From: Turbatrix aceti
Taxonomy: Eukaryota; Nematoda; Chromadorea; Rhabditida; Panagrolaimidae
NCBI GenBank assembly: GCA_963969345.1
Contig: OZ017769.1
Coordinates: 8,993,725 to 9,057,724, forward strand
Reading direction: 5' to 3'
DNA: 64,000 nucleotides
Below the pieces are notes generated by a model. It was not told the DNA's origin and ran no database searches. It saw nothing but the letters and a program-made list of their open reading frames with translations. Each line of letters begins with the position of its first letter. Position 1 is the first letter of the stretch. The position numbers were made by a program, and so were the translations under genes. This document shows positions 48,401 through 60,691 of the stretch, in pieces.

Positions 48401-51400
48401 TTTTTTGTTTTTTTACCAAAAAAAAGTGTATTTTATTAATTTAAAATTTTGAAAATACACTTTTTTTAAAAATTCAAATTTATAAAAAAAAATTATGTTT
48501 GTAATTAAAAAAAGTTTGAATTAAAAAAAAGAATCATTTTTATTAAAAATTATTATAAAAAAGTTTTATTTATTTATTTTGGATTGTTTTTATTTTAATT
48601 CTTTTAATTTTTTTGCATACTTTTTAAATTTTTTTATTTTGTTTAAAATTAATTTTTTTTTGTATTTTAAAAAATTCAGGAAGTCTCAGTCAGCGGCCAC
48701 ATCCTGCTGTGCATCATCCGCGAGCGTCTGGAGAACATGCTGGTCATGACAAAGAAGAAGATCGTCTTCATGCACCAGAAAAAGCCCAGCACCGTCGGTT
48801 TCGGCGAACGAACGGTCATCCAGGCCTGGGGAACCCAGAGGAACGGCGAAATCACCTCCGGCCTCCAGTACTTCCTCGCCACCGGCACGCTCGTTTCCCG
48901 CACCGGCGCAGGACTCATGCAAAACACGGGATTCTCGGTCATCGCGGAACGCATCAATCAGGTCCGCTTCATCTCCCACTTCCGTGCCATCCATCGTGGT
49001 GCATTTTTCATGGAAATGCGTACGACGGATGCGAGAAAGCTTCGACCCGAGGCGTGGGGCTTCATCTGTCCCGTCCATACCCCGGACGGCGCGCCCTGTG
49101 GCCTCCTGAATCACGTGACAGCGTCGACGGAGGTCGTTTGTTCGTACACAATTGATCCGAAGAAGATCGTCAAGACGGTCTACGGCCTCGGCGTCATACC
49201 CCACGACGTCGCACACATGATCAAGATGTCTGACGTTTATCCGGTCCTCGTCGATGGCATTTACATTGGATTCGTGCCGAAGGACAGTGCTCAGCGCATC
49301 CTGCAGCAGCTCAGGGTCATGAAGGTCTCGCCGACCGATGAACGCGTTCCGGTCTCTGCCGAGCTCACGCTGATCCGGCATTCTACCGATCCGTTGAATG
49401 TCATCACTCAGTTTCCAGGTTGGTATTTTTTGGGGACTGCAAATGTGGATTATGCGAACGTTCGAGTTCGATTAAATTTTCAAATTTTTTTTAAACAATT
49501 TCAAATGTTTGTGTTCATGTTCGTTCGCGAACCGATTTACGTTGTTCGAGTTTGTTCGCGAACAAAGATAATTTTTCGAACAGATAAAACTAACACAAAT
49601 GTGTGTACGTTTTTTAAAAACAATTCTTCAAAAAAAAATTTGTTCGAAAAAAATGTACGAACGAAAAATTTTTTGACCGTGTTCGCAAACGACAGCGAAC
49701 AGATTATTTTTACAATTTCGTTCTCTCGGATAGAAAAACGAAAAAATTGGGTAGTCTGCGTTTTTTTCTCGTTTTGGATAACTGTATTTTTTTTGAAATT
49801 TTTCTCGCTAAATTTGAAAAATTTTATGGGCCATTTTTTTGTCAAATAACATCAATTTTGACACCGTACCGTTTCCCTAAATTTTTGTTCGTTTTATCAG
49901 TTCGGAAAATTTATGCGCGAACAAACTAGTTAAAAAAAATCGGTTTGCAAACGAACACGAACAAGAAAAATCATATTTATTCGCGAACGTTCCCCCAACT
50001 TTTAATCAATGATCTCATTGCTATTTTCCAGGCCTGTACGTCTTCACGAACCCCGGCAGAATGATTCGACCCGTCAAAAACCTGGCCATGGACCAGGTAG
50101 AGTACATCGGGACCTTCGAGCAGACCTACCTGTCCATCATCATAGATCCCTGCGATTTCGAGCCCGGCGTCACCCAGCACCAGGAACTGCATCCCTCCGC
50201 GCTGTTTTCGTACACCGGCAACCTCATTCCCTTCCCCGACCACAACCAGTCGCCTCGCAACGTCTACCAGTGCCAGATGTCGAAGCAGACGATGGGCGTG
50301 CCCCTGCACTCGTGGCACGCTCGCGCAGACCACAAAATGTATCGTCTCCAGTTTCCGCAATCTCCGCTCCTGAAACCCGAAGCGTACGAAATGTACAAAA
50401 CCGACGATTATCCACTCGGGACCAACGCGTGCGTTGCGGTCATCTCGTATACCGGATACGATATGGAAGACGCGATGGTCATCAACAAGTCATCGTACGA
50501 GCGCGGCTTTGCCCATGGAACGGTCATCAAGGTCGAACACGTCGATCTCAACGAGAGACAGCGCTTCTTCGACAAAGACACTATCAAGATTTTTGGAAGA
50601 GACGAAAACGACAAGGATATGGCCAAATTTGTCGATCGCGACGGGCTACCGTATCAGGGAAGATTCTACCGTACCGATGATCCATTCGTCTCGTTCTACG
50701 ACAAAGAAACCAAAAAGTTTGGCGTTATGAAGTACAAAAACAGTGAGCCCGCGTTTTGCGGTTACGTCAGGATTACCCAGCCGGAGAATCCTCAGGCGTT
50801 GATGTCGGTGAGTTTTTTTGGGTTGGGAACTTGGGATTCTTGAGGGGAATGTACCGTATTCAACGATCTGATACAATAGTTTCTGCGTCTTGAAGCGAAG
50901 GACGTTTCTTGAAGCGAAAATTTTGCTTATTGAAACAAAAACTTCTCTCGAAGCGAAAATTTAGTTTTTTTTATTAAAATTTTGTTTTTTGAGGGCCAAA
51001 TTGTCTGTTTTTACCTAAATTTTAGTTTTCAAACTAAAAATCGTATTTTTGAGTCGAAAATGTAGTTATTACCAAAATAGTTTTTCGAAACAGCAATCTG
51101 TTTTTGCATGATTTTTGCTTTTTTAAAAAAATCGTGTTGATTTTTTAAGTTATTTTTTTATTTTAAAATTTTGTATTTGAAATTCATTTTATAATTTTTT
51201 TATTTTGACTTCAAGTTTTTTTTTATTTTTACTTTTTTATTTTGGTTTTCCAAATTTTGCAAAAACATCTGTTTTTCTCTAAATTTGTTTTTTTCTAGCG
51301 AGCTCTGATTCAATGGCGCATCTCGCGAAACCCGATCATCGGAGACAAGTTTGCCTCGCGTCACGGGCAGAAGGGCATCAACTCGTTCCTCTGGCCTCAG

Positions 51401-52164
51401 GAAAGCCTGCCCTTCTCGGAGTCCGGCATGGTCCCCGACATCATCTTCAACCCCCACGGCTTCCCCTCCCGCATGACCATCGGCATGATGATCGAGAGCA
51501 TGGCTGCCAAGGCTGCGGCGTCTCACGGCGCTTTCTACGATGCCTCGCCGTTTGTCTTTGAGTGAGTTTTTTTTCTTTCATAGAACGATTTTTATGAAAT
51601 TTTTGGTCTTTTAGCGAAAAACAACCGGCAATCGACTATTTCGGCGAACTGCTTTCCAAGGCGGGCTACAGCTACTACGGCGAGGAGACGTTCTACTCCG
51701 GTGTCGATGGCCGCGAAATGCAGGCGCAGATCTTCTTCGGCATCGTGTACTACCAGCGACTGCGGCACATGATCGCTGACAAGTTCCAGGTCCGTGCGAC
51801 GGGCCCCGTCGACGCTACGACCCTCCAGCCGGTGAAGGGCCGCAAGAAGGGCGGCGGCGTCCGGTTCGGCGAAATGGAACGCGACTCCCTCATCGCGCAC
51901 GGCACCGCTTTCTGCCTCCAAGACCGCCTCCTGCTGTCATCCGACATCGATTCGTGCTTTGCCTGCAAGCGATGTGCTTCCATCATCTCCGTCGGCACGG
52001 TGAGCGGCGGCGGAAGATCTGTCGTCGCAGGTGGCGAGCAGTGTCGTGTCTGCAAGTCTACCCGTCATGTCTTCCGTATCCAGGTGCCCCGCGTCTTCCG
52101 GTACCTCGTCAGCGAGCTTGCATCGATGAACATCCGTGTTACGACCACTATCAAGGCCAAGTAG
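45419..52164 (+). CDS. rpoa-2: RNA polymerase I second-largest subunit (RPA2/POLR1B)
   Basis: Seven exons join in phase: 45419-45595, 45646-45900, 47540-48130, 48680-49418, 50032-50807, 51299-51561 and 51615-52164; 1116 residues (human 1135). It reads as a complete beta-like subunit: early [36 protein letters not shown], a Pol I-like [104 protein letters not shown], and a C-terminal CxxC...CxxC zinc site (ACKRC, CRVC). The Pol I assignment rests on the lobe and the GFP-SRM-IGM region resembling POLR1B more than RPB2 or RPC2. It transcribes rRNA in the nucleolus. Intron 2 carries a 1-kb foldback element. Confidence 0.95.
46340..47390. mobile_element. foldback element in RPA2-gene intron 2
   Basis: Left arm about 46340-46850 and right arm about 46870-47390 are near-perfect inverted copies. 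Both carry, for example, CCCTTGAGGGATTGTT or its complement, TACCCTATCTTAAAGCCCGT, and GAGAGCGACATATTTT. The loop is about 20-50 bases around 46860 with GCGTGCGCATTGCGATGCGC. Open frames on both strands (MLQDGKKH...) are mirror images of one another and not genes. Arms of about 510 bases make this a foldback transposon or long palindrome. Confidence 0.88.
48131..48679. other. AT-only intron 3 of RPA2 gene
   Basis: Almost pure A/T intron of 549 bases with no feature. Confidence 0.6.
49419..50031. repeat. intron 4 of RPA2 gene with gttcgcgaac motifs
   Basis: Palindromic TTCGCGAAC and cgaaca/tgttcg motifs recur at about 49520-49530, 49553-49565, 49680, 49915 and 49980. The same motif appears in the arms of the inverted duplication (about 10190) and near 160-190 and 63380. 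It is a dispersed low-complexity palindrome; no function is assigned. Confidence 0.5.
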
Positions 52165-53795
52165 ACGGCCGAGGTGGCGAGGAGGAGGATCTTTTTGCTG
52201 TTATTGTTACTGTTTTGTTTTTGTTGATTTTTTTATAAAGTTTGACTGACAAATTTTGGAGTTCGGCACGGCATAAAATTGGGGTGAAAAAAAATTGGAA
52301 TGCATTTTTTTCTTAAAAAAATGCGTTTTCACGTACAAAATGCGTTTTTTTCAAAATTTTGATTTATTTTTTTTTGATTTCAAATTTGATTTCAAATTTT
52401 TCATTTGTTTTTAAAACTGAAAAACCCAAAACTAATCTATTTTTTTGAAAAACATTTTTTTATGTTTAGATAAAATTTTTTTTCAACATTTTCCAAATTT
52501 AAAAAAATTCACACTTTTGAATACAAAAATTTTAGTTGTTTTAAGCGAATATTTGTTCAAAATTTGGTCAAATTTTTCAAAAATCACCCGAATTTTTTAT
52601 TTTCTTTCAAAATCTTGAAAATTAGAAAAAAAAATATTTCGAAATTTTTGTTTCAAAAATATAAATTAAAGCCGCAACATGCTTTTTCTCAAAAATTTAG
52701 GCCGACCTGTTTTTTTAGGCCGATTACGACACAAGCTCAAAAAACCACGTTTCAGAAATCAATTTTTTTTCTTCAATTTTAAATGAATTTACCTCAACAT
52801 TTGCCGCGGCAATTGACGGTTAAGATTTTTTGTATTATGCGGGAGCGTATCGTATATACGTCAAACCAGTCCACTTGTATGTAGAACGCAAGTGTCTGCC
52901 AAAACACCTGTTTTCCTAATCTTGTGTCAGAGACATAACAGCGAACGGAGTACCTCGGGGTTACTGTAAGGCGTGCATTTCTTACGACCGACACGCAAAT
53001 CCCCCTGGAGGCTGAATTCTCAGAAATTGTGCACCTCAACTTTTTCAAATTTTTCTTGCTCTAAATGAAACAAAAAATACTCAAAAACAAAATATGGAAA
53101 CTAATCCATCCGTCCATTTTTTCGGACAAGTAGTGCAAAGGTCGGGGAGGGGGTCCGGTCCGGGAATGTTGACAACACTCGGTTATCCCATTTCATTCCG
53201 TTTATGGATGCATCTCGAGTTTGTTAATTAATTTTTCTTCTTCGTCTTTTGTTTTTCCTGTTTACGCTTTTGTGAATATCTGTCGGACCGGACCCTCCCC
53301 CGTCGACGGAGCAGGCATGTGTGAACTTTGGCAGTCAAGTGAAAAAAATTTGAGGAGGGGTGGATGGATGCGTGTCGGGCGGCCAATTATGCTATCACTT
53401 CGTTTTTTTTCTTGACGTGAGGGTCTACGATCTGTTGACGGAAAAAAAATTATGAAGAAAAAATGCCACTTGTGTATAATTTAAAAAAAATAGAATAAAT
53501 GTATCGTTGCCTTTTTTTGACATTTTACGAACCCAAAAAAGCCTTTTTACCTGTTTCCGCAGAGTTAGTCATACCTGCCATGTAGGCACCCCCTCACGGC
53601 GACACCTCTCCGCCAGGTGCAAACCGTGTGCCCCGGGGGTTAGGCTCAGAAGGCGAGGCGGCGCCTGCGCTGTGCCCGTGGCTGTGGCTGGCTTTAAAAG
53701 CCCTGGTGCCTTCACTCGCCTTACTCATACTTACTATTGTCGTTGGTAACAAACAAACAAATATACAAACATCTTCTGATTTTCAGTGGGTCTTC
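52165..53795. other. spacer and promoter of neuropeptide gene B
   Basis: 52165-52790 is A/T-rich. 52790-53400 is mixed, without exons. 53560-53700 is strongly GC-rich and leads to a TTTAAAAG at 53693-53700. A gattttcag acceptor ends at 53786, ten bases before the ATG, so the leader may be cis- or trans-spliced. Confidence 0.5.
53693..53700 (+). promoter_or_regulatory. TATA-like TTTAAAAG, neuropeptide gene B
   Basis: Same octamer and nearly the same distance (103 bases) to the ATG as in neuropeptide gene A; it follows a GC-rich block in both. Confidence 0.45.
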
Positions 53796-54258
53796 ATGCG
53801 GTCCTCTTCGTCACTCGCAGCCATCGCGGTCGTCCTCGCGGCCTTCGCCGTAGCCTCAAGCCAGGCGCTTTCCCTCGCTGAGCTCTGCTACGCTCAGTCC
53901 AACTATCCGATCTGCCAGCTCACGAGGTCGGCGCCCTTCGTGCCCCCGCCAGACCACCAGCGAGCCTTCTTTGACGCTGTTTCCCCGGGAATCAGCCTTG
54001 AAGAAAAGCGACAGGCTTACGGTCTTCGCGATTTTGCGTCACCCATGTCTTTTAACCCCGGTAAGTTTCCTAAATACACAATTTTGGATTCTAAAAAAAA
54101 AAGTATCTATAAGTACAATAAATTTAAATTACTGTACTTTTCCAGCCAAGAGAAGCAGCTACGACTTCATCCGATTCGGTCGCTCAGTCACCGAGCCCCA
54201 CCCCGAGCAGGAGAAAAAAGCCGCGCCCAACAAGTACGATTTCATTCGATTCGGCTAA
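53796..54258 (+). CDS. FMRFamide-like neuropeptide precursor B (flp-25-like)
   Basis: Exons 53796-54060 and 54146-54258 join in phase 1; 125 residues; stop TAA 54256-54258. A signal peptide (MRSSSSLAAIAVVLAAFAVASSQA) is followed by a SLAELC...YPIC spacer with two cysteines, as in gene A. Exon 2 opens AKR-SSYDFIRFG-R and ends KYDFIRFG directly before the stop. Processing would give SSYDFIRF-NH2 and a second ...KYDFIRF-NH2. Two copies per precursor and the YDFIRFG ending resemble C. elegans FLP-25 peptides (DYDFVRFG, ASYDYIRFG as I recall). It is a better flp-25 match than gene A. Confidence 0.88.
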
Positions 54259-56568
54259 TTCCAGATTCTTTTTCTCCATCAAACATTTCTCCCGCCAGAA
54301 CCAGTCGTCGTCGTTGTTGTCGTATGTAGCCCTTTCCTTTCTTCCCCTTCTTCATCATGCTTCATTGTTGCGTCCTGCATCGGAGATAGTAAACCATGCA
54401 GAATCCACAGAAAAGGCCACAGTATACCATACCAATAATTTGTAATATCGGCATATTTATTTATATTTACCTTTTTCGGGCAGCCTTGGCCTTTACCGGT
54501 GCACGTGTGGTGTTTGAAGGCGTCGAATAGTATGTATATAAATTCATATAATTAATATCAGCCTATAGCTTACTTGCAAGCATGCTTTTCGGCACTCTCG
54601 ACCTTTGGCGAAAGGCGATTGCACCTGCCTGCTCCGCTAAGTTGAACAGCCATGGCCATGGCACGGGACAACATTTATTTGGATAAAATGACGTTGAAAA
54701 AATGCAAACAACGAAAAAAATTCTAGAGTAACGCTTTTTTTTTTTGTCAAAAAAATTTCTATCTTAACTTTCTATTTTTTTTCGACTTTTGCAACTCTTC
54801 GAAAAAATATTATTATTTTTAATAAAAAAACATTTTATTAGCTTCGAAAAAATTTAATTATCGTTCCAAACAGCATAAATTATTAATTGATGAATGGAAT
54901 TATTCAAATTTTAATTCCGGGTTTCAATTTGGTAGTGTTGAATTTTTAACCACTCATTCTTCTTCCGGATGCGTAAATGAAGATACCGAGGGCGTCTCGC
55001 ACAATGAGATGACGCGCGTCTGACAAAAGGAGGAGGTACTGGTGGATGTCATAATATCTATAGCTGGTGGCAATGTGGTACTACAAAACCCCGGGGGCAT
55101 CAGGAGGATGAATACTGACTGCCGAGAACGCTCAAAACTTATCCCGAATAGCACGTAGACTTAAAGAGTGTCTTTTTCAATTATAAAAAGTTTTTTTCAA
55201 TACGTTGCCAAAATTTTGGGTGAGAATCGTTAGCAGAAATTTTTCGAACGAAGTCGGGCTACGTTCATTCCCTGGAATCAATGCGTCAAGAGTGGTCATC
55301 GTCAAGTGAAGATGGAAGATGCACAGTCTCTTCTCAAGATGAAATTTCAAGAATTCAGCAGTACCCCACAAATTTGCTAAATAATTTTTTTGGCACAAAC
55401 TCGTAATTTGCAGTGACAAGTTTGAACGCAACGTGCTTTAACCGGAACAAAGGAACGATGATTATTAGTCGCTTTTATGGCACACTGTTTTTCCAAAAAA
55501 TGATAAAAAATGTTTTTTCTCACAATTATAGTATAGTTTTTCATTTCTTATCGTATAATACAAAATAAAATTTTGCAGAAAAATTCAGCTGCCACCGACT
55601 CTTGCGTTTTTGTCATTTGAAAAATACCAACCCCCATTTACCTGTCCTAAAATAGTATCGTAGCTTGATTTTTGGAAACAAAATTGAACAGAGCAGACGC
55701 AAACAAGCAAAGTTGCATAAATTATCCTCACATCACTCAAAATAGTCGTCTGAAAAAAAACATGTTTGGTTTTTTTAATGACAACAATGAAGGTTTACTA
55801 CTAATCGGCATAATTTAATTTAACCCCCGTACAAAACAAAATAAGTAACAACAGCACGTGCATGTATTATACATGTGCGTGAAACGATACTTTTAACGTC
55901 ATTTCACTTTGGCAAATTTATTTATTTTTCCCAGGCAATTATCTATTATACAATTTACTGTGTGCTTGATTTTATTATGCGGTGGAAAAAAAGTGGTCGG
56001 GTGATCTCATAAATGCGTTTTGCTTCTATGGAGTTGGAGGTGGAGGCATAACGAAGTCTGCGACGGTCGTCGGTCGCCGAACGTCAAAAGTTGGGGTTGC
56101 AAAATTTTTTTTTTTGCAATTTTAGTGTAAAAAACATTTTGGCACACAAATCGTAAACATTCATGTATAAATTTTGTAAATCTCTATTATTCAGGCATAC
56201 AATTACAAAAAAAATCAGATGTTTTTTGGATAGTCTAATAACTCAAAAAACATTTTGTGGTACAAAACTCCAGTACCATAAAGTTTGATTTTTTGAAAAA
56301 TTGGTGTCGGAAACTTCCAAAAGTCAAATATTGTATCCGACATTAAAAAAATTTTATATCCATTGTTCTTCTAAAATTTAGTCATAAAACGTTTACAACA
56401 AAGAATTTTCATAGTAAAATCTTTTGGCAAAATTTTATGAAAACTTCCCAAAATTTTTTGTGAATAAAATTTTCCATGCTAATCGTCATACGCAAAATTT
56501 CTCAAAAAAAGCATGAAGTCAACTTTTGCCGAACTTTTGTCAGTCTGCATTTTTTGAAATCAGCAAAC
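54259..56568. other. long spacer 5' of the phosphatase-like gene
   Basis: It holds the 3' UTR of gene B, then AT-rich sequence. 55578-56060 is the upstream copy of a direct duplication (partner 58695-59105). 56100-56560 is AT-rich and must hold the promoter. No gene seen. Confidence 0.5.
55578..56060 (+). repeat. direct duplication, upstream copy
   Basis: It shares with 58695-59105, in the same order and orientation: AATTCAGCTGCCA, a GATTTTTGGAAAC..AAT.GAACAGAGC block, CATAAATTATCCTCACATCA, ACATGTTTGGTTTT, aacaacagcacgtg-like and GGGTGATC(T/C)CATAAATG. It is diverged by substitutions and indels. The two copies flank the phosphatase-like gene. Confidence 0.8.
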
Positions 56569-58484
56569 ATGGCTACGTCTACGATGGCAATGCTCAAATG
56601 GTCGTATATTGTCCGTCGTCTTCACGAGAATACGGTCAATCAGGGTCGGCTTTACGCCTATGTCGTCGCGCACGTACTCGGCATCGGAGTGCAGGGCATC
56701 GTGGATGAGTACTACCAACTCTGCCGGTACTTCGATCCTTGCATTACGACGATGGCCCTCGATGCCACCCGCACCGATGGAATGGAACGCAACTACGGTA
56801 CTCCCTGTCAGGATAACCACCGTGTCATTAATGCGTGGCCCGGGATTCCCTATGATTTCTACCACGCGAATTATGTGAGTGGAAGTTTTATGTACTTGAC
56901 TTACAAAAAAGTGTAAAAGTATTGTGCGCCAAATAACTTTTAAAAGTATTAAGCGTAAAACTTTTTTGAAAAATGTCACTTTTGAAGTTTTAATAAATGT
57001 ATTAAGCGTAATACTTTTTTTAATAAATGTATTAAGTGTAATACTTTTTTGAAAAATGCAATAAGAGTTTTGCGCATAAAAGTATTAACCATAAGACTTT
57101 CAATGTATAAAATATTTGCGATCAATTCTTACACGAAAACATAGAATTTGCAAATTGCAACAATCCTGTTGAACTCAACTGTGTTGGCCAAATTTAGGTT
57201 TTTTTGTTGCAGATTCCGACCCCGCTCAACAAGCACCGGCTAATCGCCGCACAGTCTCCCTCGGAGAAGCTGATGCGGGATTTCTTAAATCTAATCATTT
57301 CCCAAAACATTGAATACGTCATCAAGCCCTGCGTCTACCCCTCCACCGACGAACACCTCGAAATATGGCCTCAATCCGGTGAACGCAGGTACGGTAATCT
57401 GACTCTGAGAAACACGTCATCGATGCACAACGAAAAAGATCATGTTTACGTCAACAACTACACCATCGAGATGTTCGACGAAAATAACGACAAGCTTAAC
57501 ACCGATTTCACTCACTACGTGTGGGGCAACTGGCCTCGTCACAAGGTGCCTAAGATCCCGGATGGCCAGAACCAGCAAGATCTGACGTTTCACTTTATCT
57601 ACGACCTGGTCAAGCACTCGAAAGCGCCTATTCTAATCCATTCGACGGATGGCGTTGGACGGGCCGGAACTATTGCTACAATTTTTCATGCCGTAGATTC
57701 TATCGAAAATCGATACCTGGACTTTTCCATGTTCAAAAGCGCTGAGATTGTCATGCAACACCGTGCACTTGCTATCGGGAGAGCTCAGGTAATCAAAAAA
57801 ATTTTTTTTTTTTTGAAAATTTTAAATTTAAATTTTTGTTTAATTTTTTTAATTTGTATGTTTTTTTAATTAAAATTTTTTTTCATATTTAAATTTTTTT
57901 TAAATTTAAATTTTTTTTTGAATTTCAAATTTTGTAAATGAAAATTTTTTTAAATTTTTATTTGAATTAAAAATTTTTCGAATGAAAAAATTTTTTTTTA
58001 AATTTTATTTCTAAATCAAAGTTTTTTAGCAATACGTGTACGCCTACCAAGTAATTGTCAACAAAGCAGTGGACTTGTACTACACTCAGCTATGGTCAGA
58101 TATAGACAACGTAACAGGCATGCTTTTCAACTTCTACAGGGAGTCCAGATGCAAACTCCCCCAGCCGCGCAACAAAGACAAGCCGGGGATACCCACATCG
58201 ATCCTCCGGCCCCCAGGCAGGAAGTTACCTAGGTGCTTTAAACGGGCGGCCGTGGGCTTTGTGCTTTTGGGCCTGCTGCTGCTGACGCTTGTTATACTCT
58301 TTGTTGTATGTTTTAGATTTTTTAAAATATTTTCTGATGTGAGTTTTTGCAGATCGTTCCAGTTGGAAACTCAGCGGATCATACTCCCGCTCCTGATCTC
58401 GCGCCTGATAAAATCAGCGGACATCAGTCGTCTACTATCGGCTCTATCGCCAAACCGACTACGATTAAATACAAAGGTCTCTAA
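56569..58484 (+). CDS. tyrosine-phosphatase-like protein, catalytically dead, C-terminal TM
   Basis: Exons 56569-56874, 57213-57788, 58030-58305 and 58353-58484 join in phase 0; 429 residues. PTP landmarks are PGIPYDFYHANY, IPTPLNKHRLIAAQSP, a WPD-loop region and the P-loop region. Both catalytic sites are changed. WPD reads WPR (Asp to Arg at 211), and HCxxGxGRxG reads HSTDGVGRAG (Cys to Ser at 246, codon TCG at 57642-57644). Arg252 is kept. Such a protein cannot form the phosphocysteine intermediate but may still bind phosphotyrosine. A helix at about 368-388 (VGFVLLGLLLLTLVILFV) and a Ser/Thr/Pro tail make it a membrane protein with the PTP domain at the N-terminal side. Inactive PTPs are known in nematodes; the exact group is not identified. 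The last intron (58306-58352) is optional; the unspliced frame also stays open to 58491. Confidence 0.82.
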
Positions 58485-60691
58485 TTTCTAATGCCGCGCA
58501 CTTTTGTTTCATCGTAAATATTTTTGTCATCAGAAATGCGTATGGAACACTGTTATAGTAGTTTGAAAAATAAAAATGCATCTATTGATCGTTTGCTGCT
58601 GATAATTTAACGATTATAATTCGATCAATTCGATCAAAAAAAAATTTCAATAAGGTTGGTTAGAAATATTGAATGCGGGGTTCACTCTCTATAATCTTCC
58701 AAAATTCAGCTGCCAGTGACTCATGCATTGCCATTTGGCCAAAATTGTTAGATTTTTGGAAACGGAATAGAACAGAGCGGACGTCAAAAAGCGACGCGGC
58801 ATAAATTATCCTCACATCACTCAAAATATTTATTTAGTCGGCAATAAAATACATGTACTACATGTTTGGTTTTCTAATGACAAAATGAGAGGATTACTAT
58901 TGTTTAATTTAACTTCCGTAAAAACAAGAAACAACAACACGTAAAAGATATTTTTAACGTCATTTTAGCTAATTTATACATATTTTCCCAGTCAATTAAA
59001 CACAATAAAAAGTATCTGCGCTTAATTTTATTATACGATAAAAAAGTGTCCAGGTGGGTGATCCCATAAATGTCATTGGCTTGGGCAGAGTTGGAGGTGC
59101 AAGTAGTTTTTAAAGTGCATAAAAATTTTTGGAACAAAAATCGCAAACATTAAAAATTTGATTACAGTAGAATTTGTTTTTGAAAACCTAAAAGTTGTAA
59201 TTTTGGATTAGTTTTTCGGTTTGGTCATGCAAAAAGTTTTGCCCTGGAGTTTCGTTGGGTTAGCTGCCAATTACAGCGAGAAGAAAAACTGTGCCCGGTA
59301 AAAATTGCGTGTGAGCATTGAAGTGAGGACAAGTGATTTTAATTGCACCTTTGGTGCCCTTCTTGCTTCTCCCTTCGTAACGGTGCTGCTTGTGTTTACC
59401 TCGAGAGCGGCAAACAGGTTGCTAATGGCGACTGACGATTGCCAACTCCCGTAGCGCCTTCGCCGAGGCTTTTTGTGCCACCAGACGTCAACCGAGCGTA
59501 AAACACACTTGTCGGACGTTGACTTGGATATGTGTTCAGGTAACTACGCAACTGTCGGGTCCTTGAAGGCCTTTGAAGATGATTTAGCATTTTTTTATTG
59601 TGGTCTACATTTTTTGTGCCAGGGGCGATGATTCACAATTTTTTTTTTATTATTTTTCCCCGGGCGGTTTCACAGGCCTTAAGAAAATCGTATTCTCAAA
59701 AACCAGATTTTTTACAACTTTTTTTTGGTTGAGTGCAGAAACTTTCACACTCCAAAAAAAGTTTTGTGTACAAAATCCGTGTTTTGCAATTTTTTTGAAC
59801 GTTGACATAAAATTTGGTCCAAAAAGGACACCGCTCGCGTCCGCTGGTTCGATGCGAGTTTTTCCGTTTCTTATGCATGTCTCTTTCTGGCGGCACCGCC
59901 GATTGTTATTCATTTATTACAGGCTCCAAAGCCAAAGCAAAGGTGTCTGGCAAGGTTTTTTGCTTGAATGCTGCTTTTAGAAAAATCTTGTTATACAATA
60001 TTGTATTACATAAATTTAATATGAGGTTACGATAATGGTTATCCTTTTTTATGCTGCTGCTTCTGAGCAGAAATTCACGGTTAGGTTAATTCAATCTAAG
60101 GAGCACAGAATAAATTATGTACTGTGGAAATTAGGTGTATTGTTTTTGTGGAGTGGAATTTATGAATTTGGATTTTATAAAGGGGCAGTTTCGTGTGCAT
60201 TTACGAAGTCTTAAAAATTTTTTAAATCAAAAATTTTATTTTTTTTGATGCTAAAAATTTCAACAAAAAAATAGAAAATGTCTATCATTTTTTTTGTTGA
60301 AAAAAAAGAAAAGAAATTAAGCGGCTATTGACGGGAGCCAGCAGACAATACTACATTGTTAGCTCCCGTTCCCGTCCACCCTTTCTCAGGTGTGCGCAAC
60401 TTTCTTCAAAGTCTCATAGCCAACTCGCTGACAGCCGATGAACGAACGCAACCACCGTTATTCAAACACATGCACATTTCTTTCTTTCTTTCTTTCTCCA
60501 GTCTGTACTCCGCTGATAGAGTCATATACCAATATTATTAATTAAATAATTACTCTCTCGTGAAAGAATTATAATACTTTTTCTGCGGTCAGCTGTATAC
60601 AATTGAGCTTATCGCGTTGTTGATCGATCACACGGTCCCTCTCCCCTGCTATCAATTTATTTGGCCCTAACAGAACTATTTCTATTTGCAG
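58485..60691. other. spacer with downstream copy of direct duplication
   Basis: 58695-59105 is the repeat. 59230-59600 is balanced in base composition without a supported exon. 59820-59970 and 60385-60480 have short open, protein-like stretches between splice-like signals that I could not join in phase to the next gene. They may be its 5' exons. Confidence 0.4.
58695..59105 (+). repeat. direct duplication, downstream copy
   Basis: Partner of 55578-56060 (shared blocks listed there), 3.1 kb downstream. Confidence 0.8.

Noticed and set aside
54954..55431. Minus-strand open frames between neuropeptide gene B and the phosphatase-like gene
   Set aside because: No splice continuity, no signal or domain, composition like the surrounding spacer.
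59820..60480. Open stretches that might be 5' exons (MRVFPFLMHVSFW..., GVRNFLQSLIANS...)
   Set aside because: Protein-like to the eye but could not be joined in phase to 60692 with convincing donors; not annotated as a gene.
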